Below are positions 20,321 through 32,700 of a stretch of DNA of 64,000 bases, piece by piece. The stretch's first letter is position 1; every line of letters begins with the position of its first letter. The notes below the pieces were generated by a model. That model did no database searches. It saw nothing but the letters and a program-made list of their open reading frames with translations, and was not told the DNA's origin. The translations under genes and the position numbers were made by a program. This DNA comes from Branchiostoma floridae (Eukaryota; Chordata; Leptocardii; Amphioxiformes; Branchiostomatidae), in the NCBI RefSeq assembly GCF_000003815.2, contig NC_049991.1, positions 19,789,375-19,853,374 of the forward strand. Reading direction: 5' to 3'.

Positions 20321-20810
20321 TTGCCCGCCGATGTTGATCTCGGTAGAACAAATGTTGCAGTAGGGGGAACAATTGAAGTCGTACTAGAAGGAGTGTGGCA
20401 ATGACGGCTGAAGGTCCGTTACTTGTCACTTTGCGTACTTCCTTCCGTCGTTCGGGCTGGCGGTATCGATGGAACTCCGAACAAGGAGAGAAAATAAATC
20501 AAGTAATTGATGAAGAATGTTTCGACAAAGAAAATGTAATAACTGTCATGATTCAATATAGTATGTGATCGAATATATTGTGAGATAGTAAAATTCTATG
20601 TGATCACTGCAAGAAACATTAAAATAGTATACCTCAATGTAAGGTATAAAATCATCCTTCATATGTATAAAGTACAAACTTAGATGCAGATTACCATATA
20701 CGAACTATCACTCACTGGCGTCCTTAGGTAACTCACCATCAGGAATCCAGTCTGTTTTAGCGGTAGACTCTCATAACTCAATCTGAGAATCTCAATCAAT
20801 AAATAATTGA
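20321..20810. other. E1 interior between arrays
   Basis: AT-rich sequence of about 490 bp between the 77-bp array and the hairpin array. I see no gene or repeat in it. Confidence 0.5.
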
Positions 20811-22212
20811 ATAAGAGAATGGCCCGTGAGTCATACAGTCACACAGCCAAATATAACCTATGCTAGCCCTCCTACCTGGTCACACAGGTAAAAAAGATAA
20901 GAGAATGGTCTGTGAGTCATACGGTCGCACAGCCAAAATTAACCTGTGATAAAGCTGGCAGGTGGCACAGGTATATGAAAGAAGAAAAAAGTCTGTGAGT
21001 CATACGGTCGCACAGCCATAAATAACCTGTGAGTTATACGTTCTCACAGGTAAATAAAATTAAGAAAATGGACTGTGAGTCATACGGTCGCACAGCCATA
21101 AATAACCTGTGAGTTATACGTTCTCACAGGTAAATAAAATTAAGAAAATGGACTGTGAGTCATACGGTCGCACAGCCATAAATAAACTGTGAGTTATACG
21201 TTCTCACAGGTAAATAAAAATAAGAAAATGGACTGTGAGTCATACGGTCGCACAGCCATAAATAACCTGTGTTAACCCTTCAAGCAGGTGTCACAGGTAA
21301 ATAAAAATAAGAAAATGGACTGTGAGTCATACGGTCGCACAGCCATAAATAACCTGTGTTAACCCTTCAAGCAGGTGGCACAGGTAAATAAAAATATGAA
21401 AATGGACTGTGAGTCATACGGTCGCACAGCCATAAATAACCTATGAGTTATACGTTCTCACAGGTAAATAAAATTAAGAAAATGGACTGTGAGTCATACG
21501 GTCGCACAGCCATAAATAACCTGTGAGTTATACGTTCTCACAGGTAAATAAAAATAAGAAAATGGACTGTGAGTCATACGGTCGCACAGCCATAAATAAC
21601 CTGTGTTAACCCTTCAAGCAGGTGTCACAGGTAAATAAAAATAAGAAAATGGACTGTGAGTCATACGGTCGCACAGCCATAATTAACCTGTGAGTTATAC
21701 GTTCTCACAGGTAAATAAAATTAAGAAAATGGACTGTGAGTCATACGGTCGCACAGCCATAAATAACCTGTGTTAAACCTTCAAGCAGGTGGCACAGGTA
21801 AATAATATAAGAGGATGGTCTATGAGTCAAACGTTCGATCATTCAATTATAACCTGTGAGTTATACGTTCTCACAGGTAAATGAAATAAGAAAATGGTCT
21901 GTGAGTCATACGGTCGCACAGCCATAAATAACCTGTGTTAAACCTTCAAGCAGGTGGCACAGGTAAATAATATAAGAGGATGGTCTATGAGTCAAACGGT
22001 CGATCAGTCAATTATAACCTGTGAGTTATACGTTCTCACAGGTAAATGAAATAAGAAAATGGTCTGTGAGTCATACGGTCGCACAGCCATAAATAACCTG
22101 TGTTAAACCTTCAAGCAGGTGGCACAGGTAAATAATATAAGAGGATGGTCTATGAGTCAAACGGTCGCTCAGTCAATAATAACCTGTGAGTTATACCTTT
22201 ACACAGATAAAT
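20811..22212. repeat. Two-hairpin minisatellite, about 80-bp units
   Basis: About 17 units, each with hairpin A (CTGTG-AGTCATACGGTCG-CACAG) and hairpin B (CCTGTGAG-TTATACGTT-CTCACAGG, 8-bp stem), spaced by AT-rich linkers (TAAATAAAATTAAG). Hairpin B has a long variant with the same CCTGTG/CACAGG ends but a different loop. In the last 450 bp a 165-bp higher-order unit alternates long and short B forms. Lies in E1. Confidence 0.92.
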
Positions 22213-22667
22213 GGGTAGCTGGTTTCACCTGCCGAACAAACCTTCTGGGAACTGAATTGTTACATTTTTACTACTACTTGAATTCTTCGTTTCTTCTCAG
22301 GCGACACCAACTTTTTAGGGGGTGAAATCACACCAGTGGCTATAATGATCTCACAATCGGTTAAGCAACATGAAAGTTGTGGTGCATATTTTTTAAACAT
22401 TACAGGGGTTGTGAAAAATGAAGGAACCAGTGATGTTGTCTATAATTTGCTCCATATCAAGTCATAAAGGCGGGCGACAGCATTTTTTACATTTCAACAA
22501 GAACGAGCGTAATGTGTCCCTGCCTTTGTTTCCACCCTGTAGACAGTCTGGGATTTCTAATAAATCTATGTATTTATAGGGTATAATTCACCCTTGTAGC
22601 TACTGGGATGGTCACAGTAGGGAATACTTCCTTGGTACTTTACCCAGGGAACACGGGATTCCTGTTT

Positions 22668-23510
22668 AAGAGAATGGTCTAAGAGTCACACAGTCATAGA
22701 GCCAAAATAACCTGTGGTAACCCTCCTATCAGGTCGCACAGGTAAATAGAATAAGAGAATGGTCTGTGAGCCATACGACCACACAGCCAAAATATACATG
22801 TAAGTCCTACTTTCGGACAGGTAAATAGAATAAGAGAATGGTCTGTGAGCCATTCAGCCACACAGCCAAAATATAACCTGTAAGTCCTACTTTCGCACAG
22901 GTAAATAGAATAAGAGAATGGTCTGTGAGCCATACGGCCACACAGCCAATATATTATATAACATGTGAGTCCTACTTTCTCACAGGTAAATAGAATAAGA
23001 GAATGGTCTGTGAGCCATACGGCCACACAGCCGAAATATAACATGTGGGTCCTACTTTCGCACAGGTAAATATAATAAGGGAATGTTCTGTGAGCCATTC
23101 AGCCACACAGCCGAAATATAACATGTGAGTCCTACTTTCGCATAGGATAATAGAATAAAAGAATGGTCTGTGAGTCATACGGTCACACAGCCAATATATA
23201 ACATGTGAGTCCTACTTTCGCACAGGTAAATAGAATAAGAGAATGGTCTGAGAGCCATACAGCCACACAGCCGAAATATAACATGTGGGTCCTACTTTCG
23301 CATAGGTAAATAGAATAAAAGAATGGTCTGTGAGTCGTACGGTCACACAGCCTAAACATAACCTGTGAGTCATACTTTCGCACCGGTAAATAGAAACGAA
23401 GAAAAATGGTCTGTACGGTGACACATTTTAAAATTAACTTCGCAGTATTGAGTCAACGATCAGCCATGAACAAATACTAACTGTGAGCCATACGGTCACA
23501 CAGCAGAATT
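22668..23510. repeat. Related two-hairpin minisatellite, about 80-bp units
   Basis: About 9 units related to the previous array, with hairpin A as CTGTGAGCCATACGGCC-ACACAG and B as a weaker TGTGAGTCCTACTTTCGCACA form. The long frame on the - strand (23098-22694) is a repeat artefact. Lies in E1. Confidence 0.9.
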
Positions 23511-23965
23511 ATCTTTATGATAAATAAACCAGGTCACATAACGGGTAAAGAGCATGACCTGATATTGAGCTAATTTCATGATGTATAAACCCAAGGAGGT
23601 TAAAAAATATCATAACAGGCAAAAACCTGACTTGTTACCGGCAAGAATTAATTTTCGAATTAAAAAGAAACAAAATATGATACAAAATAATCCACAATAA
23701 TCAGCTAACCAAACTCACTCGGGACTGGGTGGGAGGGCACAAAAACATGCGATTAACTCCCCAATTCGGGCGTGGAGCTCGGGGAAGTTCAAACTGCCCT
23801 TCTTCTATCTCTGTCAAGAATGATTCAGCGTTCGAATCTCTGAACACTGCTTGTTTGAAGGGCGCTGATTGGTTGTTCGAAAAGAACGTCGGTTTGATGC
23901 TTGGCCCCTGTAACGTTGGGCCAAATCAAAATATATCGGCCGTCACATCCGGCCTAAATTTCTAT

Positions 23966-25968
23966 TTTTGTTTCACAAAAATGAATTTATGCCTACCTTC
24001 TCGGCCGTTATAGTTATTCAGAAAGAACCCATAATCACTCCACACTAAATGTTTCTTGGTGGGAATACCAGCAACTTTTATTGACTGGCATAAAGCATAA
24101 CAAAGAGGAGAAACTTTACAAACCAAAATGGAAATCATTTTGCACAAATTGTCATGCCTGACATATACGATCATTACACTTATTGTGTATCTGAAAATGT
24201 TTTACAAACGTTGTAATATAACCAACAATCAATCACGATTTTTCCACCCGCCAATGGAGCGATAGCGACGAAAAACCCCCCAAAGCGAGCCGCTAGGCGA
24301 TTTAGAAAGGCCAGTAAGGTAGGCATGAACAAAATGATGATCCCTGGAAACGTGACCATCAGATTCAGATACCCCTTTCCACGATACTGTGCTGTTTCTC
24401 TCATGAACAAATAAATGCCATACAATAAGCACTCATAAACACCGGATAGTGAAATTACCCCTCCTGATTTACCTTGTTTCATTTATGCACAATGTCAAAA
24501 TTTTGAAATCCACTCTGTGGTACTTCCGTCGTAAACAGTAGTCTGAGCTTACGATACAAAGATTCAAAATAACCATCTATGACATTGCTTGAATGCTTGA
24601 AAGTCCTGAATTCCATTTTTCTCGGCAGGATTTATAACGTTATAGATTCTATGCAAAGTTTTGGAATCGTGTCGATACATAAGATAACGTTAGTAACGGC
24701 ACGGAACTTTAATCGGATACTTTTCAAAACCCATCTGTCAGTCAAAAACTAGCTCCGGTATGCAAAATATTTTCAGTGCTTTACAAAATCGGTAAGATAT
24801 ACGACTTAAAACCTTGTTAAGTTTGAGCCCAGAAAGATTGCACATTGCAACGACAAGTTAATCAATCTTCCGGTATGTTTTCAAGCCAATAAAATAATTC
24901 GTGGGAGAGGGGCAGCGTTTGGAGTTTCAAGAAATTATACTTTACATCCTCACATTACACTTTTATCATCACAGAGAATATAAAACAAATTAATAAAATG
25001 TCCGTCTAAGGCAACCGATATGCCCTGAAGTGTCCTTCTTTTAAGTACATCTCCAGTCTTTGTCAATCTAAATTGGGCGGAAATCAGAACACGTGCCATT
25101 TTGAATCATGCCTCAGCACGCCATTTCACCCCTATTATTGAAAATGCTCACATCCAAAAGCTAGCAGTATGGACCTCACGGCCATACCAACAGCCCTCAC
25201 GTGGGGAACGTACAGTAGAGAGTTTGTAATGTGTTATTCGAACCCTATTTGATATTAAACGCCTGTATGAAGTTCCCTCATCCTGACTAGAAACGTTCAG
25301 ATAAACACCAAATCGCAGTTATACTACCCTTGACTTAACAGTTTTCAGTCAAGTAAATCTGTAAAAAGTTTCGTGAAGACTCCATGGCCTTTTTTTTCAC
25401 CCACGCTGAGAACAGTTCTTTGTAACACAAACAATCGTCTGCTGTTTGCTTCCCGCCTTGCTACTAGTAGACTAGTGACTGAGATAAACTGTGAATGAAC
25501 ACAGGCTATATACCCCAATACCTATATGGGTAAAAAAAGAAAGACCTGGGGCATCAGTGTACATGTGCCCGGAAAGTTTCCAAACTCATATTGTGGAATC
25601 GAACGTTACCAATGTCAAGATACGAATATCCCACTTACCGCAACAGTGTACGTTAACGTTCAAATCCAGCGCTGTAAATTCCCCCAAAGCGACGATTCAC
25701 AAAACAACAAAAGATAAGATTAACTCACAAACACAAAAACATGCACAAAAACATGCGATTAACTCCCCAATTCGGGCGTGGAGCTCGGGGAAGTTCAAAC
25801 TGCCCTTCTTCTTTCTCTGTCAAGAATGATTCAGCGTTCGAATCTCTGAACACTGCTTGTTTGAAGGGCGCTGATTGGTTGTTCGAAAAGAACGTCGGTT
25901 TGATGCTTGGCCCCTGTAACGTTGGGCCAAATCAAAATATATCGGCCGTCACATCCGGCCTAAATTTC
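23966..25968. mobile_element. Mobile element E2: 2.0-kb relative of E1, joined head to tail
   Basis: Shares the left 287 bp and right 226 bp of E1 but has a wholly different interior without minisatellites. It follows E1 directly, separated only by TAT. A 100-residue open frame (24482-24180, - strand) with hydrophobic stretches crosses the shared left end and the private interior; I do not recognise it and think it is chance. Confidence 0.7.
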
Positions 25969-26282
25969 TATATATGCAGATGTGCGTCTAATCTATTCTA
26001 GGACATTCGACTTCCTCTCGCTTCTTGGTAATAGCATAAATGTAGCTAGCTGTATGGTTTGTTAGAATTGGTTTATCAAAAGCTGTCAGGAATGTAAATT
26101 TCTATTTACTATTCAAGTATCTTAATAATTATGGGGTGATCTGATCGAGAGAATGCCGCGGGCTATTATTGTGAAAAAATATCCTTTCGAGATCACATAC
26201 CTGTCGACCGATCGCCTGCCCTGCTATGTACGTGACACGTGCATGAACATTAGGTTGTAGGGGTGTGGTGTGGGTTGATTTC

Positions 26283-26435
26283 AACTCTCCAGGCAGAGAT
26301 TCGGCTCCGGCTGCTGTGTTTTTAGTCTTTTATCGAGCTTTCCGTAAAGAATACAGTACAACATAGAAATCCCGATAAAGAAGGACTAAAAACATGTAAA
26401 AAAACAGCCTGAGACGAACCTCTGCTTGGAGAGTA
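26283..26435. mobile_element. MITE family M1, copy 3
   Basis: Ends AACTCTCCAGGCAGAGATTC and CCTCTGCTTGGAGAGTA, with an AT-rich 90-bp centre that itself folds (AGTCTTTTATCG with CGATAAAGAAGGACT). Confidence 0.85.
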
Positions 26436-27673
26436 GTAGATGTTTTGGTGAAAAATGAGGCAGAGCCTCTGTCAACTTCAAAATTCATTGACCTTGTGAT
26501 CAACAGATACGGCCGAAGCCGAGTTTGTCGACCATTGAAGGCGATTGGGTTTTGTGGGTTTTAGCAGGAAGGTTTTAAAAGCTAATAAAGACGCCCGTTA
26601 AGTCCCTGACCGAAAAGAAGGTCGGCCGACGTGTCGGCGAGCTCCAAATTGGCATTTTCGGCCAAAGTACGACCGACGCGTACGTCCTGGCAATTACGCG
26701 GTTTTCGGACAATTCTTAGCAGCTCGGACGACGTCCACGGGTCCCTGGCAGCTGCAAGGCCTTGGTGACGGTTTTTAAGCTTTTTATGTCATTTTGGATT
26801 GGTCTATGGTATTCGTCGAAGGTCGTGGCAACATTATGATGCTTTTTTTTTCTTGTGTTGTTGTTGTAAACTTTGTGACAAGTTCACAGAATCAGTCAAG
26901 CACTCCTGAGCAGTTCCCTCACGTTTCCTGATGTTTCTGATTTGCAGGGAGGACCCCCCCCCTTTGCCATGAGTGACAGCCGAGAGGTTATATATAGACA
27001 TGGTCTAAAACGGGCCAAGTGATGTAACCTCTGTCTTCCCACACTATTTCTATGCTACGGGCCAAAAGAAATAGATGTCTTGGTTTGCGGGAAATACTGT
27101 GCTTGGTTCGTCCCTTGATGATACATTACTTGTAGTATTTGGTAGTGAATATATAGTCTGCTTTGAATTTTCCTCTCTACCTCAGTCTTACTGACTCTTA
27201 CATTTATGTCTTCTTACTTCAGGCCTCACTAAATCTGTTTCATGGTTCTGTGAATAAAGAAAACTAAACATGAGTCTTGATTATGCGTTGTTAACATGTC
27301 GACAAAGATGAAACATCCAGGTTATAAGATACGCCATAAAGCAGTTACTGAAGCAACTGGATATCTTTTTGGAAATGGTCAGACGTTTCAACTGCTATCA
27401 AGCAGTTTATGTCAGGGACACTGAAGAGATCTTGTTGGAGAGGGTTTATATTGTATCCTAGTTGTGTCTGGGAAACATGGACATGGGTTGATGTGGTCTT
27501 ACCAAATGAAATACAGCCAGGGAAAAGCACGGCCGTCTGTGAGGCGCTGCACTCTGGTTTTACGCGTTAACTTTGATAGCGCCGTGGGGCGGGAAGGGTT
27601 AAAGTTACGTAAGGTTCAATGTTGCGCCACGGGGGTTTACTTTAGGGCACCGGCGAAAGAGCCAACACTCAAG

Positions 27674-27793
27674 GCACGAAAACTGATATTTAAGTACGCT
27701 TAAACCTAACGTAAAGATGACGTTTATGCACAAGAGTGCACAACGTCACATTTACGATAGGTTTACTCGTTGCTTAAATATCAGTTTTCGTGC
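27674..27793. mobile_element. MITE family M5, copy 1
   Basis: A near-complete inverted repeat with ends GCACGAAAACTGATATTTAA and its complement; a second copy lies at 29239-29358. Confidence 0.85.
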
Positions 27794-28754
27794 ATTGAGC
27801 TAGCATTGCAGTTGGCGATAAAATGCCGAGCTTCGGTTTGTGCTTGTGTGTTGTGTTTTATCTTTTCATTTATTGATTAAGTACTGTACATAGCGTACAA
27901 TACTGTACATAGCGTATGTCCTCTCTGTCACGACCAGCGGAAGACTAGCTCTTCAGTGACCTTAAACTGGATCGAGATCACATTCCTTTCCTTTCCTAAT
28001 TGATCAAGTTCACTAAGTGGTCAAAAAACAAAAAGGTTCAAGAAATGACTGAATAAACAGAGGATAGTATATCGTACACTATATTCTTCATTGTTGTTCT
28101 TTTGCATCTCCTTCTTTGACTCTAGAATTGACTTTGACATTAGTCTTCGTTTTTCGGTGCATTTTGCCAATTTACGGCATATATTTTCTCATTTTGCATC
28201 TGCTTTGTATGTTACAGAATAGTTGAAAACCTTTTTTGCAGGAAACGTTCGATTGGATGTCATCCATATAGTCCAATAGATATGACCTTACTTTATATTT
28301 CAATGCAGTGTAAAACCTGTCTAACAAGCTTAAGACAAGCGGGGAATTCGAATAGGCTGATTTTATAGGTAAAACTTAAAACGTAACGGATAAGCCACTG
28401 CACTGAAACAGTCACCACACGCACACATGGATTGAATTCGCTGAGAAATCCACCAGTTTAATCATGTTCTAGTCAGTGTGTATATCCATTGCACCACCAC
28501 TGCTGAGGATGCATACCTATCCCGCCCAATTGAGGAATATAAGATAGTTTTCAGAGGTCCTCTGTAGTTTTTAGTCCAGAATAATCTGTCACCATACAAA
28601 TGTATTTCTAATAAATACAAATAATTACAGACATACATACATACTTTAGTTCATATAATACAGAAATATAGACATTTCTTTTGAAATACACGAGATACAC
28701 TGTTGGCAACAAACGAGTTAGTACATGCAGCAAAAGCGTTAAAAAAGCTTTCGA

Positions 28755-28895
28755 AATCTCCATGCAGATCTTACGGTAGCATAAGATAGTATCAAAAGCT
28801 GGCAAAGGACCTTCAATTGCCAATCCTAGGTCGGCTATACTCCTTTGTCAGCTCCTGATACTATCTTATACGACCGTAGGATCTGCTTGGAAATT
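28755..28895. mobile_element. MITE family M2, copy 2
   Basis: Ends CTCCATGCAGATCTTACGGT and CGTAGGATCTGCTTGG; arms include ATAAGATAGTATCAAAAGCT and its complement. Confidence 0.85.
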
Positions 28896-29238
28896 AGGCT
28901 TTCGCTCCAAAAACTATTTTGGGCAATTTAACGTCACCACCAAAAGTGTAGTAATCGTTTACCTCGTAGAGGCATTATCACCGGATATGAATATCCTTGT
29001 CTCAAATGAAATATAACGAACGATGATTAAAGACTATATATGCATACATATTTCATAATTCAATAAGTTATACAACATTTCTAGAATATATACATGTAAA
29101 ATGGTGTCCATACATCAAAGTTCTACTTTGAGAAGAAAGTGAAAGAATGGAGGTAAAAAAAGTGAACAGTGACTTGAGGAAATAACCTGGTGCTGTTTGG
29201 GTTATCTACCCAAGGTCTGTTTGACAGTTTCGGTCACT

Positions 29239-29358
29239 GCACGAAAACTGATATTTAAGCAACGCTAAAACCTAACGCAAAGGTGACGTTGTGCACTCTT
29301 GTCCATAAACGTAACCTTTACGTTAGGTTTAAGTGTGCTTAAATATCAATTTTCGTGC
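29239..29358. mobile_element. MITE family M5, copy 2
   Basis: Same ends as copy 1 (GCACGAAAACTGATATTTAA), with internal TAACGCAAAGGTGACGTT and complement. Confidence 0.85.
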
Positions 29359-29553
29359 CGTGGGTATTAAAGGAGGTAGACGTAGTAGTGGTAGAAGTCC
29401 AAGGTATACACAATACAACAACAGATGAAAACCGTAGTTTTCACAAGAAATGTTCCTGCGTTTAACAGTTTTACGACCCAACGGTCTGCGGCTGAAATAT
29501 ATCCTGACTGTGTACGCGTGCGCGGTCTAAAAGGGATGCCGGGAAGGGAAGCA

Positions 29554-29732
29554 TTACCGGGGCACGGCGCACATGCGGAAGGAGGGGCACTGCAGGATGA
29601 CGCCGAGGTTCCCGTCCAGGCTCGGCGGCGTCGCGCCCTCGGGGACCCGCAGGCTGAAGCGCTGCAGGATGGTGGTGATGTACAGGAGGAGCTGCATCTT
29701 CGCCAGCTGGGAACCGATGCACGCTCGGCGAC
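29554..29732 (-). CDS. P450 gene B exon 3: heme loop and C terminus
   Basis: Starts in the heme-loop Gly codon (acceptor CCCACCCAG), reads RRACIGSQLAKMQLLLY and ends FRMCAVPR then TAA at 29556-29554. A minisatellite starts about 25 bp upstream of the acceptor. Confidence 0.91.
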
Positions 29733-32700
29733 CTGGGTGGGAGAAGGGGAGGGTCCAACTTAGCAACGGTCGAACTTGGCAACGGTCGAATTTAGCAACG
29801 ATAGAACTTAGCAACGGTCGAACTTGGCAACGGTCGAATTTAGCAACGATAGAACTTAGCAACGGTCGAACTTGGCAACGGTCGAATTTAGCAACGATAG
29901 AACTTAGCAATGATAGAACTTGACTTAGCAACGATCGAACACAGCAATGATCGAACATGGCAACGATCGAACCTAGCAACGGTCGAACTTAGCTATGATC
30001 AAACTAAACAAAGGCAGAACGTAGCAGCGATAGAGCTTAGCAACAATTTGAACTTATGATAGCAACGATTGACTTTAGAAACGATAGAAGTTAGTAGCTA
30101 TAGAACAGTTACTCTTTGCCTCTAGGTAAAGTAGATTTGATTAGATTTCTTCGGCCAGGTAGGCTGATCTATCATTAGGCTATATGTGCATACAAGAGGG
30201 GAATTACTTTTCCAGTCATGTGTCCGCTTGATAAGTGTTTATGGACACTGCCAATCATGTAAGGTAACAACAAATGGTATCTCACCGACTAGGAAGGGCT
30301 TGAAGTACTCCGGGACCGACAGTTTCCCCTCCGTGTCCAGGAACCTGGTGGGGTCGAAGGTGCCTGGGCGCCGCCAGAGCGCCGGGTCCATGCCCATGCC
30401 CCACACGTTAACCAGGACCTGCGTGCCCGCGGGGACGTCGTAGCCCTGCAGCGTGGTGTCGGCGGTGGTGGCGTGCGGCAGCCCGAAGGTCGCGGACGGG
30501 CGGAACCGGAGGATCTCCTGGATGGTGGCCTGGGTGTAGGGCAGCGACGCCCGGTCCAGCACGGACGTCTGACGGTCTCCCAGCACGTCGTCGAGTTCCT
30601 GTTGAACTTTCTCTTGTACTTCCGGGTTAACCATGAGGAGGAGCGTCGCCCATTGGAGGGTCGTGGCCGTGGACTCGCTCCCGGCGATGAAGAGGTCGAA
30701 GACGTTCTGCTCAAGTTCCTCGTCGGAGAGGTAGGTGACGCTCTTCTCTCCGTCTTCTCTCTCTTTCTGCAGCTGGTGCAGGTAGGCATCGATGTAGTCC
30801 CGGATGTTCTCGGGGTCATAGGTCGCCCTGTGCTGACCAATCATCTCGCGGACAAAGTCTCGGCCCTCCCGGACCGCGCGCATGGTGTGCATTGCGCCTG
30901 CGTTCAGCCCGGGCACGTGGCGTAAGGCCGGGAAGATGTTGAGGTGCTGAGCAGACCCGCCATGGCGGGAGATGTCCTCCAGCGCGTTGTACAGCTTCAC
31001 GAAGAGCGGGTCGTCGTGCTGGAAGCGCCGGCCGAACACCAGGTGGCAGATGATGTTGAGGACGCCCACGGCGATGTGGTACTTGGGGTTGAAGGCCGCT
31101 CCGTCGTACCCCTCCGCAGCCGACACGAAGTCCTCCACCTCTTCCATGATCTTCGGCTCGAAGCTGAGTTTGCCGACGCCCAGATTCCTCAGAGCGCGGT
31201 CCGTGACTTTGCGCTGGGCCTTCCACTTGGCGCAGTAAGGTGCCAGACCGATCCCTGTGGTAAAGGCGAGAGTGAAACATGACTTTAACTTAAGTCCACG
31301 CACCATATTCATAATCGTCTTAAAACATCTTTATTCTCCAGTCAACTTAAGGTCACTATGACAACCTGTACCCCAATCAGACAACATTCACCTATCATGC
31401 AATCCACGAAAACGTGGATAAGGTGCCAGGCCGACCCCTGCAGTATAGGTGAGAGTGAAACATTACTTAAGCTTAAGTCATCTGACCACATTCAAAGTCG
31501 TTTTGAAACGTCTTCATTCTCCAGTCAACTTAAGGCAAATGTGACAGCCCCAATCGGATAACGTCCACCTTTCATGCAATTCACGAAAATGTGCTCATTA
31601 TCATTGATTGAAGCATCTGGTGAGAATGCACAAGCCTTCTTGCTGAAGGGAGCATCTTCAGAAATTATGTCACTGGGCTGTGGTACTTTGACGGCATCGC
31701 TGCGTCTTGAATCTACGTTACGATTGAGTTTATAATGGTAAAATAGTACAAAAAGTATGAGGATAACAAAAATAAGCGTAAAATGATTAATTTTCTACCG
31801 ATGAAATTCATTGAGCGCTCTCACAGTCAGATCGCTCGACATCAGCGACGTCGCCAACGTACCGCTGCTTCAGTGAGAAACATCCTTTACAGACAATGAC
31901 TCATGTGGGTAGACCACATTCTGCGAGCCTTAACAACAAAACAATAAGTTCGTCTGCGTGGTAACGTTGGTAACGTTTGATTTTTCCGTTTCTAGAATGA
32001 TCCGTTTCGTCACAGAAGCGTCGACCGAACATTCATTTTGTTGAAACGGGCGGTTGATCAAACTCTGCAGATTCGACAGTACGCATCCCTATCCAAGTAA
32101 CAAAGATAACGCTTCGTTATTCAGTAGTCTTCAATACTACATTGTATTTGAATTGAAATGGTGCAACGCACGGCTTGCCAAAGCAACCCAATTTAAAGTT
32201 CTTCGTGCAGTTATGGCGCTGAAATATCAGTGATAGATATGCTTTAAACTTACTACTTGCAAGACAAGTTTCAGAGTATTTAAAATTACGAGGAATTTCT
32301 ATCTATTCAAAATGGCACATTGTAGTTGTTTGATTTAATTCGATGTTTTGTATTTCTCAAGACTTTCGTCAATGGGGAGATACTATATAATCATCTTACT
32401 GCATTGCTCTGAAAACTTCTTACGAAATCCGAAGGAAACGCAAGAGAGAAAAAATGAATTTCATATCGTCCTCTATCTACGCTTTGTAGGAACCCTGACA
32501 CCCTATAGCCAGAATGGTCAAGAAGTGCCAAGTAGCTTTTGTCGAAGGGACAGAACTGGTGCACGGTAGCAAACCGCCGTAAATCGTTGTTCGACTCTGA
32601 CGACAAGAGTTAAATTTTCCTTCGTCACAAGAAGCCTTGACACTCCAACTAATCCCCACCATGTGTAGACTCGTAATTAGCAAAGGCCCACTGGGTGTAC

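Larger units (their letters stand above)
18177..23962. mobile_element. Mobile element E1: TIR-less, hairpin-minisatellite-bearing, 5.8 kb
   Basis: The first 287 bp match the first 287 bp of E2 (23966-24252) with about one difference, and the last 226 bp match the last 226 bp of E2 with about one difference, while the interiors are unrelated. All three outer junctions carry TAT (18174-18176, 23963-23965, 25969-25971). No terminal inverted repeat is visible (left TTTTGTTTCAC, right CCTAAATTTC). Just before the right end are two GGCC-stem hairpins. The interior has no coding frame I recognise and contains three minisatellite arrays. This fits a non-autonomous element of the Helitron/Helentron or Crypton type; which one is inference. 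Confidence 0.7.
25969..29553. other. Intergenic region 3' of P450 gene B
   Basis: Contains M1, M2 and two M5 MITEs (listed). A CpG-rich tract at about 26600-26780 is unexplained. No gene is evident. Confidence 0.5.

Noticed and set aside
22694..23424. Repetitive - strand proteins with FSYSIYLCESRTH-like repeats
   Set aside because: These frames are by-products of the 80-bp hairpin minisatellite; unit lengths vary (79, 80, 85 bp), so the frame is not maintained.
20811..23510. CRISPR-like array of palindromic repeats
   Set aside because: The linkers between hairpins are themselves repeated rather than unique, the genome is animal, and there are no cas genes. It is a minisatellite.
24180..24482. 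Membrane protein encoded in E2
   Set aside because: It crosses the boundary between the shared end and the private interior of the element, and I recognise no family; probably chance.
29554..29979. Alternative start for P450 gene B in the minisatellite (141-residue frame)
   Set aside because: The frame is open only because the repeat unit is a multiple of 3; the P450 fold requires exon 2, and the acceptor at 29733-29735 is standard.
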